This document shows positions 7,150 to 16,300 of a stretch of 34,595 bases of DNA, piece by piece. Within the stretch, counting starts at the first letter, position 1; each line of letters opens with the position of its first letter. The DNA is from an uncultured Pseudomonadota bacterium (lineage in GTDB: Bacteria; Pseudomonadota; Gammaproteobacteria; Burkholderiales; Eutrophovitaceae), in NCBI GenBank assembly GCA_913057675.1, contig CAJXOL010000011.1, positions 1-34,595 on the forward strand, in the 5' to 3' direction. The notes below the pieces were generated by a model. The model had not been told where the DNA came from. It saw only the letters and a list, made by a program, of their open reading frames with translations, and did not search any database. The translations under genes were made by a program, and so were the position numbers.

Positions 7150-8730
7150 ATGTCTTTAGCTTTAGCACGAAAATGGCGACCTAAAAAGTTCTCTGAACTG
7201 GTTGGGCAAGACCATGTGGTGAGAGCGCTTACCAATGCCCTTGAACAAGGTAGGGTGCACCACGCGTGGTTGTTTACTGGCACACGAGGCGTTGGTAAAA
7301 CAACGCTCGCACGCATTATTGCCAAAGCGTTAAACTGCAACGCTCCTAAGAAGTCTGACCCATGTGGGGTTTGTGACTCGTGCGTATCAATTGACCGAGG
7401 ACGATTTGTTGATGTGATTGAGTTGGATGCAGCCTCCAATACCCAAGTAGATAACATGAGGGATCTTTTGGATACGGCTGCGTATAAACCGACTGTTGGT
7501 GACTACAAAATTTTCATCATTGATGAAGTACATATGCTTTCTCGATCAGCCTTCAACGCGATGTTGAAGACGCTCGAGGAGCCTCCGGAGCACGTAAAAT
7601 TCATCTTGGCCACCACAGATCCGCAAAAAGTTCCGGTAACCGTTCTGTCACGTTGCTTGCAATTTAATCTTAAGCCCATTCCTGTTCCAATCATTGAAGA
7701 TCAAATGAAGAAAATATTGGGTGAGGAGAACATTGAATTTGATTCTCAAGGTATTGAGTTGTTGAGTCGTTATGCGAGAGGAAGTTTAAGAGATGGCCTT
7801 TCTTTACTTGATCAGTCTATTGCGCAAGGAAACGGTAAAGTAGAAGAAGAGTCAGTCAAGTCGATGTTAGGTGTTGTCGATGAGTCGCTTGTACAAAGCT
7901 TGGTGGAAATTACGTTAAATCAAGATGCTGATTTGTTGACGCAAAAGATCAATGACATTGAGCGTATGGGCGCTTCTTTTGCCTTTGTCCTAGATGAAAT
8001 GGCGTCTTTATTGCAGCGGCTTTCTTTGTTCTCACTTACGACTCAAGGATTGGACGAACGTTTAATTGAAGGATATCAGCGCTTGTTTGATCAAACTGAT
8101 GACGAGCATTTACAGCTTTTATATCAAATTGTGACGATTGGTAAGCGTGATTTGCTGCTGGCGCCGGATGAGAAAGTTGGGTTCACAATGACCTTACTGC
8201 GCATGATGGCGTTTCTGCCGGATCGTGGCCGTGATAGAAAGCCTCAAAAAAATAAGGAGATAGCCAACTCGATTCCAACATCGAAGTCTCCAGCCACTCA
8301 GAAGGTGCGAACTAAAGTTGACACACACGCACAAGTGATGATCGATCTAAAGACGAACGCCGATTGGAAGGTATTCGTCTCGAAAAAAGTACCGTCTGGT
8401 ATGGCAAAGATGTTAGCTGAAAATTCTGAATTTGAAAGCTTCGTTGAAGGTGTGCTCAGGCTGTCACTAGATGGCGATCAGAAACATCTGTTGGTGGATC
8501 GTTACAAAGATAAGCTCCGTGACTTGCTTCGTGAACACATTGATGCAAAATGTCGTCTGAAGATCAAAGTTGGTGCGGTGAGTGATACACCTCTCGCTAC
8601 TGAGGAGAGTGAGATCAAACAGCGACTGGATCAAACTACCCGAGATTTGGAGGAGGATCCATTTGTGAGGAGTTTAAAAGATGATCTCGGCGGTAAGTTA
8701 GTTTCTGAGTCTATTCGACCTAACAAATAA
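7150..8730 (+). CDS. dnaX: DNA polymerase III subunit gamma/tau
   Basis: 526 residues, the clamp-loader ATPase that loads the beta clamp and, in the long tau form, ties the polymerase cores together. Visible: Walker A GTRGVGKT (44-51), the four zinc cysteines C63/C72/C75/C78, the Walker B/DEVH box (125-128) and the SRC motif (167-169). Domain III ends near residue 360, followed by a charged linker and a tau-specific C-terminal domain. It is shorter than E. coli tau (643). A slippery A-run at codons 366-368 would on a -1 shift give a 368-residue product ending right after domain III (see separate entry). Start ATG at 7150 gives the canonical MSLALARKWRPK N-terminus; the ribosome site is weak. 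It is the first coding gene of a dnaX-ybaB-recR group. Confidence 0.97.
   Translation: MSLALARKWRPKKFSELVGQDHVVRALTNALEQGRVHHAWLFTGTRGVGKTTLARIIAKALNCNAPKKSDPCGVCDSCVSIDRGRFVDVIELDAASNTQVDNMRDLLDTAAYKPTVGDYKIFIIDEVHMLSRSAFNAMLKTLEEPPEHVKFILATTDPQKVPVTVLSRCLQFNLKPIPVPIIEDQMKKILGEENIEFDSQGIELLSRYARGSLRDGLSLLDQSIAQGNGKVEEESVKSMLGVVDESLVQSLVEITLNQDADLLTQKINDIERMGASFAFVLDEMASLLQRLSLFSLTTQGLDERLIEGYQRLFDQTDDEHLQLLYQIVTIGKRDLLLAPDEKVGFTMTLLRMMAFLPDRGRDRKPQKNKEIANSIPTSKSPATQKVRTKVDTHAQVMIDLKTNADWKVFVSKKVPSGMAKMLAENSEFESFVEGVLRLSLDGDQKHLLVDRYKDKLRDLLREHIDAKCRLKIKVGAVSDTPLATEESEIKQRLDQTTRDLEEDPFVRSLKDDLGGKLVSESIRPNK
8246..8291 (+). other. Candidate programmed -1 frameshift site in dnaX
   Basis: Seven A residues (8246-8252) are placed so that the zero-frame codons read CAA AAA AAT, i.e. 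the slippery heptamer A AAA AAT (8247-8253). A -1 slip puts the ribosome on AAA AAA and the next codon is TAA (8253-8255), so translation stops at once with a 368-residue protein. Downstream, GGAGAT (8256-8261) can pair with GTCTCC (8286-8291), and TCGAT (8269-8273) with ATCGA (8280-8284), giving a possible stimulatory stem. A T is the last base of the heptamer, whereas E. coli uses A AAA AAG. RNA-polymerase slippage on the A7 run is an alternative with the same outcome. Confidence 0.5.
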
Positions 8731-8778
8731 AGTACGTTAGAAATTTCCCTATCAATTAAATGAAGCATTGGAGTCGAT

Positions 8779-9105
8779 ATGTTTAAAGGACAGTTAGGGG
8801 GCCTGATGAAGCAGGCTCAAGAGGTGCAGGAAAAACTCAAGAAAACGCAGGAGGAAATAGCGGGGATGGAGATTGAGGGTGAGGCCGGCGCGGGACTTGT
8901 TAAGGTCACGATGACTGGGCGACACGATGTGCGACGTGTCCAAATCGATCCTAGTCTCATGGGTGATGACAAAGAGATGCTTGAAGATTTGATTGCTGCC
9001 GCTATGAATGATGCGAATAGGAAGGTTGAGGAGGTTACGCAAACAAAAATGTCAGGAGTCGGTGGCGGCCTTGGATTGCCACCAGGCATGAAACTTCCTT
9101 TTTGA
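8779..9105 (+). CDS. ybaB: YbaB/EbfC family nucleoid-associated protein
   Basis: 108 residues, normal for the YbaB/EbfC family of small dimeric DNA-binding proteins that coat the nucleoid. The N-terminal helix [20 protein letters not shown] is typical, as is the central [20 protein letters not shown] strand pair and the glycine-rich [10 protein letters not shown] tail. GGAG lies about 6 bases before the ATG. It sits 48 bases after dnaX and 20 before recR; this trio is kept together in many bacteria. The exact cellular role of the family is not settled. Confidence 0.96.
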   Translation: MFKGQLGGLMKQAQEVQEKLKKTQEEIAGMEIEGEAGAGLVKVTMTGRHDVRRVQIDPSLMGDDKEMLEDLIAAAMNDANRKVEEVTQTKMSGVGGGLGLPPGMKLPF

Positions 9106-9125
9106 TACGTTTAATGCTTCTTTAG

Positions 9126-9725
9126 ATGAAAACGCCTAAAGCCCTCGAGGCGGTCATTGATGCGTTAAGAAAATTACCTGGAGTTGGTCCTAAGGCGGCA
9201 CAGCGTATGGCATTTTATCTAATGCAGCATGATAAAACTGCTGCTCAAGATATTGCGGAGGCGCTGATCACAGCACTTAGGCGTGTTCGTCACTGTGAGC
9301 GTTGCAATAATTTTTCTGAGCAGCCTGTCTGCGAGTTATGTCTGTCAGCAAACCGAAATGACACTGTGGTTTGTGTGGTTGAGATGCCGTCTGATGTCCA
9401 ATCTATAGAGCAGACACAGTCATTTAAGGGGCGCTACTTCGTCCTGCTCGGCCGCTTATCCCCACTGGACGGTGTGGGTCCTAAAGAAATAGGGTTGGAT
9501 CGTTTGATTGCCCGAGCAAGTGATGGCATCGTCAAGGAAGTTATTGTCGCAACAAATTTTACGAATGAAGGTGAGGCAACCGCTCATTATATTGGTGAGA
9601 AATTAGTGCCTCTTGGGCTGAAGGTCACGCGCTTGTCGCGCGGTGTGCCTGCCGGAGGAGAAATTGAGTATGTGGATATTGGTACGCTCGCGCAGAGTAT
9701 CATTGAACGAAAAACAGTCGATTAG
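9126..9725 (+). CDS. recR: Recombination mediator protein RecR
   Basis: 199 residues, as for E. coli RecR (201). RecR forms a ring that, with RecO and RecF, helps load RecA onto SSB-covered gaps. Visible: the N-terminal helix-hairpin-helix [17 protein letters not shown] (14-30), the zinc finger C57-x2-C60-x8-C69-x2-C72, the Toprim core [11 protein letters not shown] (81-91), and the C-terminal [17 protein letters not shown]. No obvious ribosome site precedes the ATG, so translation may depend on ybaB upstream. Confidence 0.97.
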   Translation: MKTPKALEAVIDALRKLPGVGPKAAQRMAFYLMQHDKTAAQDIAEALITALRRVRHCERCNNFSEQPVCELCLSANRNDTVVCVVEMPSDVQSIEQTQSFKGRYFVLLGRLSPLDGVGPKEIGLDRLIARASDGIVKEVIVATNFTNEGEATAHYIGEKLVPLGLKVTRLSRGVPAGGEIEYVDIGTLAQSIIERKTVD

Positions 9726-9750
9726 CTTTTAAAATTAGCACAAGGTATTC

Positions 9751-10686
9751 ATGACAAGGTCTCGGAAAAGAGAAATAGCAAACGCTAGGAAGCCGGATAA
9801 GCCAAAACCAGCAGATCCAAGAAGGCGTACAAGTAAGAAGATTGATTCTAAGCCCCAACCTGTTGCGAATGGAGAAACTCAAAAGCTGCAAAAAGTTCTG
9901 GCGCAGACCGGTATCGGTTCACGTCGTAAGATGGAAGAGCTAATTGAACAGGGGCTTATCAAAGTTAATGGTCAGGTAGCTACACTCGGGATGCGTGTGT
10001 CCAGCGTGGATCGTGTTGAGTTTGGTCGTCGGCGTGTAGACGTGAGCGGTGGGGAGATTACTCGAGTGATTCTCTACCACAAGCCTGAAGGTGAAATTGT
10101 TTCTAGAGATGACCCGAAAGAAAGACAGAATGTATTTTCGAACCTTCCTAAACCAAAAAATGCCAAGTGGATCGCGATAGGGCGGCTTGATTTTAATACG
10201 AGCGGACTGCTAATTTTTACGACTTCAGGTGAATTAGCAAACCGCATGATGCATCCCAGTTTTGATACTGAGCGAGAATACAGTGTGCGTATCTTTGGTC
10301 AATTGACTTCAGACCAAATGAATCTTTTGCTCGCCGGGGTTGAGTTGTCCGACGGTCACGGACAGTTCGAAGTGTGTGAGGCTATCGGAGGCGAAGGTCG
10401 TAATCGATGGTACCGCGTGATTGTAAAGGAGGGGCGGAATAGGTTAGTTCGGCGGATGTTTGAATCTTTAGGCTATCAAGTTTCTCGCCTCATTAGGATC
10501 CGATTTGGAGGTATTATTCTTCCGCCACGACTCACGCGAGGAAAATGGTTGGAACTTAAAATCGGTGAGGTGACGCAATTAGAAGAGCAATGTGGTATCG
10601 AGTCCAAAGATTCGGTTGCTCAGCCTGTCAAGCCTGAGCAAAGGTCCTCTCGTGACAAGAGAAAAACAAAATCACGACCAGATTGA
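9751..10686 (+). CDS. rluB: 23S rRNA pseudouridine synthase, RluB type
   Basis: 311 residues. A lysine/arginine-rich N-terminal tail (1-43) leads into an S4 RNA-binding domain (QKLQKVLAQTGIGSRRKMEE, about 44-63, onwards) and an RsuA-type catalytic domain with the nucleophile D147 in GRLDFNTSGLL. RluB makes pseudouridine in helix 89 of 23S rRNA (position 2605 in E. coli). RluE/RluF relatives are possible, but length and S4 domain fit RluB best. It starts 25 bases after recR, so it is probably in the same transcript. In many betaproteobacteria rluB follows scpAB; here it does not. Its last 67 bases overlap the tail of prmB on the other strand. Confidence 0.88.
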   Translation: MTRSRKREIANARKPDKPKPADPRRRTSKKIDSKPQPVANGETQKLQKVLAQTGIGSRRKMEELIEQGLIKVNGQVATLGMRVSSVDRVEFGRRRVDVSGGEITRVILYHKPEGEIVSRDDPKERQNVFSNLPKPKNAKWIAIGRLDFNTSGLLIFTTSGELANRMMHPSFDTEREYSVRIFGQLTSDQMNLLLAGVELSDGHGQFEVCEAIGGEGRNRWYRVIVKEGRNRLVRRMFESLGYQVSRLIRIRFGGIILPPRLTRGKWLELKIGEVTQLEEQCGIESKDSVAQPVKPEQRSSRDKRKTKSRPD

Positions 10687-11519
10687 GTTTCAATCCAAGT
10701 AAATGGCATTTTAGGAAATTCATTCTCAATAGCTGCTCGGTCGCGTCCCACCTCTACAATCAAGATCCCATTGGTGGCGAGATAATCCGGTGCTTCTTTT
10801 ATGATTCGTTGAACAAGATCAATCCCATCGTCACCCCCAGCGAGCGCCATTTTTGGCTCCATTTGGAATTCTGGAGGCAGCTCGTCCATAGATTCTTGAT
10901 CGACATAGGGTGGGTTAGAAATAATGAGATCAAATCGTTGATTGATGGCAGAGAAAAGATCTGACTGGATGGGTGTTATTTGACCCTTAAGTTGGTATTT
11001 TTCTATATTGGTCTCGCAGACTGACAAGGCAGACTGCGAGAGGTCACTTGCAACAACCCGAGAATTTTGAAACTGGTGTGCCGCCAATATGGCGAGACAC
11101 CCGGAGCCTGTGCACAGGTCGAGAACCTCTTCAACTGATTCTGGACTGGCGATCCAAACGTCCATTTGGTCAAAGAGTAAATCTGCAATATGTGAACGAG
11201 GAATGAGGACGTCTTTATTGACATGGAATTTGTACTCTCGTAACCAGGCCTCATTAAGAATATATGCTGCAGGTACCTTTTCCTTTGCTCTTTGTTCAAT
11301 ATTGTGGAGTACCTTCTGAACTTCTGGTGGTGTGAGTGCAGCATCCAAGAAAACGTCGAGAGAATGTAATGGCAGGGATAACGTCCGCAATATTAAGAAA
11401 CACGCTTCGTCAAAGTGTGTTTCTGTACCTTGACCAAGATTGACCTCGTGCTCGGCAAACTCAGTCGTCGCATGGCGAACAAAGTCTCGAACGGTTGACA
11501 GGTTGTTTCCGTTAACCAT
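10620..11519 (-). CDS. prmB: 50S ribosomal protein L3 glutamine methyltransferase
   Basis: 299 residues. PrmB methylates a glutamine side chain of ribosomal protein L3. The N-terminal helical domain ends near residue 95 and is followed by the SAM motif VLDLCTGSGCLAI (132-144) and the catalytic NPPY (202-205), which positions the amide nitrogen. VPAAYILNEAWLREYKFHV separates it from PrmC (release factor methyltransferase), which usually has PLQYI and GEAEF. The gene overlaps rluB tail to tail by 67 bases, about 22 codons, covering the short C-terminal extension after FVFLLSRE. It lies 64 bases downstream of dapD; in betaproteobacteria dapE is usually found between these two genes. Confidence 0.93.
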   Translation of the reverse strand: MVNGNNLSTVRDFVRHATTEFAEHEVNLGQGTETHFDEACFLILRTLSLPLHSLDVFLDAALTPPEVQKVLHNIEQRAKEKVPAAYILNEAWLREYKFHVNKDVLIPRSHIADLLFDQMDVWIASPESVEEVLDLCTGSGCLAILAAHQFQNSRVVASDLSQSALSVCETNIEKYQLKGQITPIQSDLFSAINQRFDLIISNPPYVDQESMDELPPEFQMEPKMALAGGDDGIDLVQRIIKEAPDYLATNGILIVEVGRDRAAIENEFPKMPFTWIETQSGRDFVFLLSREDLCSGLTG

Positions 11520-11583
11520 GCAAGAATGGTGCCCTGATCAGCTTCAATACTTGCATGGATTTGCCTGTTGCATCATGTCGCAA

Positions 11584-12405
11584 TTAATCGCCTCGGAGAA
11601 GATCATTAATGCTGGTCTTAGCACGTGTTTTTGCATCAACTTGCTTGACAATGACTGCGCAATAGAGGCTGCAGCTGCCATCACTCGAGGGTAGGTTTCC
11701 TGAGACTACAACTGAGCCGGGAGGAATGTGTCCGTAGGATACTTCGCCTGTTGCACGATTGAAGATTTTAGTGCTCTGTCCAATATAGACTCCCATGGAG
11801 ATTACCGATCCCTCGCCAACAATAACGCCCTCTACAATTTCGGAGCGCGCACCGATGAAGCAATTATCTTCGATGACTGTGGGGTTAGCCTGAAGAGGTT
11901 CGAGAACGCCACCAATTCCAACACCACCCGACAAGTGGACATTTTTTCCAATTTGCGCGCACGAACCAACCGTGGCCCATGTGTCTACCATCGTACCTTC
12001 ATCAACGTAGGCGCCAATATTAACGAAGGAAGGCATAAGGACTACATTTTTTGCGATGAATGATCCTTTTCGTACGGCAGCAGGAGGAACAACCCTGTAG
12101 CCGCCTTTACGAAAATCATCATCGCTGTAGCCCGAGAATTTTGAGTCAACTTTGTCGAAATAGTTGGTGTATCCGTCTCGAATAACTTGGTTGTCAGCTA
12201 TTCTAAACGACAACAATACCGCTTTTTTGATCCATTGGTGAACGATCCAATCGCCAGATTTTTTCTCAGCAACGCGGATCTTCCCGCTATCTATATCGGT
12301 GATGGTTTGCTCGACTGCTTCTCTAATTTCATTGGATACCGTTTTGTGATTTATGTCAGCGCGTGCTTCGAATGCGGTTTCAATGATACTTTGTAAGTTA
12401 CTCAT
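11584..12405 (-). CDS. dapD: Tetrahydrodipicolinate N-succinyltransferase
   Basis: 273 residues (E. coli 274). DapD transfers succinyl from succinyl-CoA to tetrahydrodipicolinate, opening the succinylase branch to meso-diaminopimelate and lysine. The N-terminus [17 protein letters not shown] matches the family, and the middle and C-terminal parts hold left-handed beta-helix hexapeptide repeats (for example [26 protein letters not shown]). I chose the ATG at 12405; a TTG four codons further upstream is open, but the ATG is preceded by GGA at 7 bases and gives the family-length N-terminus. It is 36 bases downstream of dapC, so the two are surely cotranscribed. Confidence 0.96.
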   Translation of the reverse strand: MSNLQSIIETAFEARADINHKTVSNEIREAVEQTITDIDSGKIRVAEKKSGDWIVHQWIKKAVLLSFRIADNQVIRDGYTNYFDKVDSKFSGYSDDDFRKGGYRVVPPAAVRKGSFIAKNVVLMPSFVNIGAYVDEGTMVDTWATVGSCAQIGKNVHLSGGVGIGGVLEPLQANPTVIEDNCFIGARSEIVEGVIVGEGSVISMGVYIGQSTKIFNRATGEVSYGHIPPGSVVVSGNLPSSDGSCSLYCAVIVKQVDAKTRAKTSINDLLRGD

Positions 12406-12441
12406 GGTATTTTCCAAGTTGGTTAAAACGAAAACTCTATT

Positions 12442-13638
12442 TTAGACAAAACCGTCATGTAATAAATTAACAATGCGTTGCGCTGCTTCATCGCAGTCAT
12501 CTTGGCCTGCGACTAAAGCGATACGAACATGGTTTTTACCAGGGTTTATGCTGTGTGCGTCACGAGCAAGCAAGCTGCCGGGAAGCACGACTACGCCGTA
12601 TTCAGAGTAGAGCCGCTTAGCAAATAATACGTCGTCAATTGGGGTTTTTAACCAGATATAAAATCCTGCAGAGGGATACCTTATGGCGCAGTGGGATGCT
12701 AATTTTTCAATAAATGAATCAAATTTATTTTTATAAAGAACGCGGTTCGCTCTTACATGCTCTTCATCTTTCCACGCGACAATGCTTGCACTCTGCACCA
12801 TTGGGCTCATTGCAGAACCATGATAGGTACGATACAAAAGGAATTTTTGCAAAATTTCGGCATCGCCACAAACGAATCCAGACCTCATGCCAGGGACGTT
12901 CGACCGTTTGGAAAGACTGCTAAAAACGATTAAACGTTTTAAATCTCTACCGAGTAATTTTGCTGCGGTTATTGCGCCCAGGGGCGGGGCACTTTCATCA
13001 AAATAAATTTCTGAATAACATTCATCCGAAGCAATCACGAATCCGTATTTATCGCTGAATGCAAATAACTCTTCCCATTCTCTGATTGACATCACATGCC
13101 CTGTTGGGTTGCCGGGATTGCAAACATATAAAAGTTTTGTCCGCTTCCATATGTTTTCGGCAAGCTCGTTAAGTTGCCAACCATCAGAGGATTCTGTGCC
13201 TAAGTTGAGAAACTGAGGCACAGCGCCGGCCAGTAGTGCCGCGCCTTCGTATATTTGATAAAAAGGATTAGGCATCACAACGACAGATTGTGGCTCCGCA
13301 TGGGACAATACGATCTGGCCTAGGGCAAACAGCGCTTCTCGCGTTCCGTTGACGGGTAAAACTTCGGTGTTGGGATTAATGTTGTCTATGCCAAAGCGAT
13401 TTTCTACCCAGTCTTTTATTGTAGACCTTAGCTCGAATGATCCTTGTGTAGTCGGATACTGAGCGACTTGCTTCGAGTGCTTCTGGAGTGCCTCTAGAAT
13501 GATTTCTGGCGTTTTGTGTTGTGGCTCCCCAATTGAAAGCCTAATCTGATTATGGTTGCTGCTTGGCTCAATTTCACTAAGAATTTTTGAAAATTTTTGA
13601 AAGGGATAGGGCTGTAATTGTTCTAGTAACGGATTCAT
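12442..13638 (-). CDS. dapC: Succinyldiaminopimelate transaminase
   Basis: 398 residues, fold-type I PLP aminotransferase. The lysine that binds PLP is K244 in FSSLSKRSNVPGMRSG; NPGNPTG (174-180) and SDECYSEIYF (204-213) form the cofactor pocket. The N-terminus MNPLLEQLQPYPFQKF and the IGEPQHKTP segment are characteristic of proteobacterial DapC. It makes N-succinyl-LL-2-amino-6-ketopimelate and its aminated product interconvert with glutamate, the step after DapD. The adjacent dapD supports this over other class I aminotransferases. It lies 105 bases after the YdcF-like gene in an AT-rich gap containing a possible TATAAT but no clear promoter pair. Confidence 0.94.
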   Translation of the reverse strand: MNPLLEQLQPYPFQKFSKILSEIEPSSNHNQIRLSIGEPQHKTPEIILEALQKHSKQVAQYPTTQGSFELRSTIKDWVENRFGIDNINPNTEVLPVNGTREALFALGQIVLSHAEPQSVVVMPNPFYQIYEGAALLAGAVPQFLNLGTESSDGWQLNELAENIWKRTKLLYVCNPGNPTGHVMSIREWEELFAFSDKYGFVIASDECYSEIYFDESAPPLGAITAAKLLGRDLKRLIVFSSLSKRSNVPGMRSGFVCGDAEILQKFLLYRTYHGSAMSPMVQSASIVAWKDEEHVRANRVLYKNKFDSFIEKLASHCAIRYPSAGFYIWLKTPIDDVLFAKRLYSEYGVVVLPGSLLARDAHSINPGKNHVRIALVAGQDDCDEAAQRIVNLLHDGFV

Positions 13639-13743
13639 GGTGGCTGGAATCTAATTTTTTTATTATGTTGATGGTCTGAGATTTATTTCTTCAAAATTGA
13701 ATCTTTAACAATGCTAATTATAAAAGTTTAGAGTTAAAAATAA

Positions 13744-14487
13744 TTAATGTTTAATGCCGTAGTAGATCCGACCCATTAATTCGCGTAATGCGCTAAAGCT
13801 ACCATGGAGCCCGCCGGTTGATGGGATAAAACTCAAAATAGTGGGACTAGCGGAGCTCCCCTTAAAGTTCACGGCGAAGGGGTGCAACTTGAAGCCCTCC
13901 TGTGCAAAGAGGTTTGAAGCTCGACTCATGTGAAAGGCTGAGGTTACAAGCGTTATGATTTTGACCTCGTCACCAAGCAGCACTCTAACTGCTTTAGCTT
14001 CTTGCTGTGTATTCTGGACTTCTTGTGTTAGGAGCAGGTGATCTATCGGAACGCCCAGCTCTATGGCTTTGTTTCTTAAGTGCTCACCCTCATTGAGTGG
14101 GCCAATGTCCCAAGGTAGCTTACCCCCAGTAAATACAATGAAGGGCGCTTTCTCAGCTTTAAAAAGGTCTACTCCTGCAAAAAAACGCCCAGCACCACCC
14201 CATTGTAAAACAAAGCCTTGATCCGTTTGAATTGTTCCCACATTACCACTGAGTACCACAATGGCTTCTGAGTTTTTAGCTTGTTCGGCTAAGACTAAAG
14301 TGTAGTCGGCTTCAAGGTATTGCCAAAACCAATTGGCAGTGAACGGCATGCTGAGCGCGGCAACAGCGCATGTAGCGAGCGTTAATCGATTTATACGCAG
14401 TTTTATTGAGTAAACCAGGACCAGTGCTAAAAAGAGCAGTAGCGGAGAGATTAGCAGGGGTAAAACCTTATGAAGATAAATGGTCAT
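13744..14487 (-). CDS. YdcF/ElyC-like DUF218 membrane protein
   Basis: 247 residues. Two hydrophobic segments at the N-terminus (about 7-30 and 35-55) anchor it in the inner membrane. A soluble DUF218 domain follows, starting at SEAIVVLSGNVG and containing FTGGKLPWDIGPLNEGEHLRN and LTQEVQNTQQEAKAV, then VTSAFHMSRASNLF. The family includes ElyC and SanA, linked to cell-envelope integrity, and YdcF, which binds SAM; the reaction is unknown. It starts 9 bases after the Mth938-domain gene and is probably cotranscribed with it. Confidence 0.88.
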   Translation of the reverse strand: MTIYLHKVLPLLISPLLLFLALVLVYSIKLRINRLTLATCAVAALSMPFTANWFWQYLEADYTLVLAEQAKNSEAIVVLSGNVGTIQTDQGFVLQWGGAGRFFAGVDLFKAEKAPFIVFTGGKLPWDIGPLNEGEHLRNKAIELGVPIDHLLLTQEVQNTQQEAKAVRVLLGDEVKIITLVTSAFHMSRASNLFAQEGFKLHPFAVNFKGSSASPTILSFIPSTGGLHGSFSALRELMGRIYYGIKH

Positions 14488-14496
14488 TCCGACAAA

Positions 14497-14871
14497 TTAA
14501 AGTCCTGTTGACAGTACTGCAGCTAACAAGACTTTTCTGCCTTCTCCGGCAACGATGTTAAAAGTTCTGCATGCGGAGACCGTCGTCATGACTTCGAACC
14601 CTACCATGTTACTCAGATACCGCATGGATTCCGGATCGATTCGTGAGAATCGGTCTCCCGTTCCGATGAGAAGTAGTTCGTATCCAGCTAGCGGTAATCG
14701 CTCTATTGAAGTTTTATCAACAAGCTCATGACTGAGTGACCAGGGTGTTAACGCATGGTCGACTCCAACAAAAAAAGGTTGTGAGACCTTGACGTTATCC
14801 ACCTCGATATGCGTTGATTCGATTTTGGTGATCTTTACGATGTCTAGGCTATTTTGTACGGCTATTTGCAT
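14497..14871 (-). CDS. Mth938-like domain-containing protein
   Basis: 124 residues, the Mth938/DUF498 (AAMDC-like) family: small alpha/beta proteins of unknown biochemical role. Recognisable segments are PFFVGVDHALTPWSL, the LLLIGTGDRF turn and the C-terminal MTTVSACRTFNIVAGEGRKVLLAAVL. In betaproteobacteria a gene of this family is regularly found divergent from, or beside, the alaC-hom-thrC run, exactly as here. The ATG at 14871 opens a 144-base divergent spacer. Confidence 0.9.
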   Translation of the reverse strand: MQIAVQNSLDIVKITKIESTHIEVDNVKVSQPFFVGVDHALTPWSLSHELVDKTSIERLPLAGYELLLIGTGDRFSRIDPESMRYLSNMVGFEVMTTVSACRTFNIVAGEGRKVLLAAVLSTGL

Positions 14872-14899
14872 TTGTTTTTATGGATCAATATTGTTTAGT

Positions 14900-14928
14900 T
14901 TGACGCCCTAATTTCATAAACGTTTATT
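14900..14928 (+). promoter_or_regulatory. Candidate promoter for alaC-hom-thrC
   Basis: TTGACG (14900-14905), a 17-base spacer and TTTATT (14923-14928) form a plausible sigma-70 pair upstream of alaC. The transcript would carry a hairpin CTTAGTCT/AGACTGAG (14956-14963 with 14971-14978, one G-U pair, 7-base loop) ending 37 bases before the alaC start. There is no T-run, so it is not an intrinsic terminator. The remaining spacer 14872-15015 shows nothing else. Confidence 0.35.
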
Positions 14929-15015
14929 TTGCTGCGGTAAAGCATATCAGTTAAACTTAGTCTCGATTTAAGACTGAGCTGGGCATAACATCCAAAAACA
15001 ACAGAATTATATTTT

Positions 15016-16242
15016 ATGTCGATTGAATTTTCTCGCATTAAAAGACTGCCTCAGTACGTATTTAATATTACGGGTGAGCTCAAGATGGCTGCTCGTCGTA
15101 GAGGCGAGGATATTATTGATTTGTCTATGGGGAATCCTGATGGGCCAACACCGCCTCATATCGTTGAGAAATTAGTTGAGGCTGCGCGACGTCCGGCCAA
15201 TCATGGCTACTCTGTGTCGAAAGGAATTCCTCGTCTACGTAAAGCGATCACGAATTGGTATTCGGATCGCTACGGCGTGATTCTGGACCCAGAATCTGAA
15301 GCAATTGTCACGATCGGTTCGAAAGAGGGCATTGCACATTTGGCGTTAGCAACATTGGATCGAGGCGATGTTGTTCTGGTGCCTAACCCAAGTTACCCCA
15401 TACATATTTATGGACCCGTCATTGCAGGGGCTGATATTCGTCACGTTCGTAATACACCAGAAGTGGACTTCTTTGAAGAGCTCGAACGAGCGGTCAAAGA
15501 ATCCTTCCCCAAGCCGAAAATGATTATTGTTAACTTTCCTAGCAACCCAACGGCGCAATGCGTTGATTTATCATTTTTCGAGAAACTTCTAGGCATTGCA
15601 CGTGAGCATGGCATCTATGTGGTCCATGACTTGGCCTATGCGGATATTGTGTTTGATGGTTATAAAGCGCCATCAATACTTCAAGTGCCTGGCGCCAAGG
15701 AGATCGCAGTCGAGTTTTTCACCATGTCTAAAAGTTACAATATGGCTGGATGGCGCATTGGTTATATGGTCGGAAACCCTGATTTGGTGGCGGCTTTATC
15801 GAGGATTAAGAGTTACCATGATTACGGGACGTTCACTCCATTACAGATTGCGTCGATAGTCGCGCTTGAAGGCCAGCAAGACTGTGTTGAAGAGATTCGG
15901 AAAACTTATGAGAGCCGGCGTAATGTGATGGTTAAGGGCTTGCATGAGATTGGGTGGAATGTTGATATGCCTAAAGCTGCGATGTATATATGGGCCAAAA
16001 TACCTGAACCCTATCTGCATCTAGGGTCCTTGGAGTTCTCTAAGCGGTTGTTAACGGACGCTAAGCTCGCAGCGGCTCCTGGTATTGGTTTTGGAGAGTA
16101 TGGAGACGATCATGTACGTTTGGCCTTGATCGAGAACGAAGCACGTATTCGGCAAGCAATCCGAGGTATTAAGGATATGTTCCGTAAAGATGGTGTGCTC
16201 GATTCGTTGGGCGGAAAAATTTTGAAGAATATGAAGGTCTGA
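15016..16242 (+). CDS. alaC: Alanine-type aminotransferase (AlaC family)
   Basis: 408 residues, class I PLP aminotransferase. The PLP lysine is K239 in [15 protein letters not shown], with [13 protein letters not shown] (173-185) and [13 protein letters not shown] (203-215) in the active site. The N-terminal [20 protein letters not shown] is characteristic of the AlaC/YfdZ group, which makes alanine from pyruvate and glutamate. Its place directly before hom and thrC is conserved in betaproteobacteria, and it is sometimes annotated there as an aspartate or diaminopimelate-pathway aminotransferase. The precise substrate is inferred from family, not proven. The ribosome site is poor. Confidence 0.88.
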   Translation: MSIEFSRIKRLPQYVFNITGELKMAARRRGEDIIDLSMGNPDGPTPPHIVEKLVEAARRPANHGYSVSKGIPRLRKAITNWYSDRYGVILDPESEAIVTIGSKEGIAHLALATLDRGDVVLVPNPSYPIHIYGPVIAGADIRHVRNTPEVDFFEELERAVKESFPKPKMIIVNFPSNPTAQCVDLSFFEKLLGIAREHGIYVVHDLAYADIVFDGYKAPSILQVPGAKEIAVEFFTMSKSYNMAGWRIGYMVGNPDLVAALSRIKSYHDYGTFTPLQIASIVALEGQQDCVEEIRKTYESRRNVMVKGLHEIGWNVDMPKAAMYIWAKIPEPYLHLGSLEFSKRLLTDAKLAAAPGIGFGEYGDDHVRLALIENEARIRQAIRGIKDMFRKDGVLDSLGGKILKNMKV

Positions 16243-16300
16243 GACTGACCTCAGAGAGATAGATTGCATATGGTTAACTTTAGGAGTCGGAGTTATTTCA

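Noticed and set aside
12403-12417. TTG 12417 as the start of dapD
   Set aside because: The ATG at 12405 has GGA at the right distance and gives the family-length protein; the TTG would use the ribosome site as codons.
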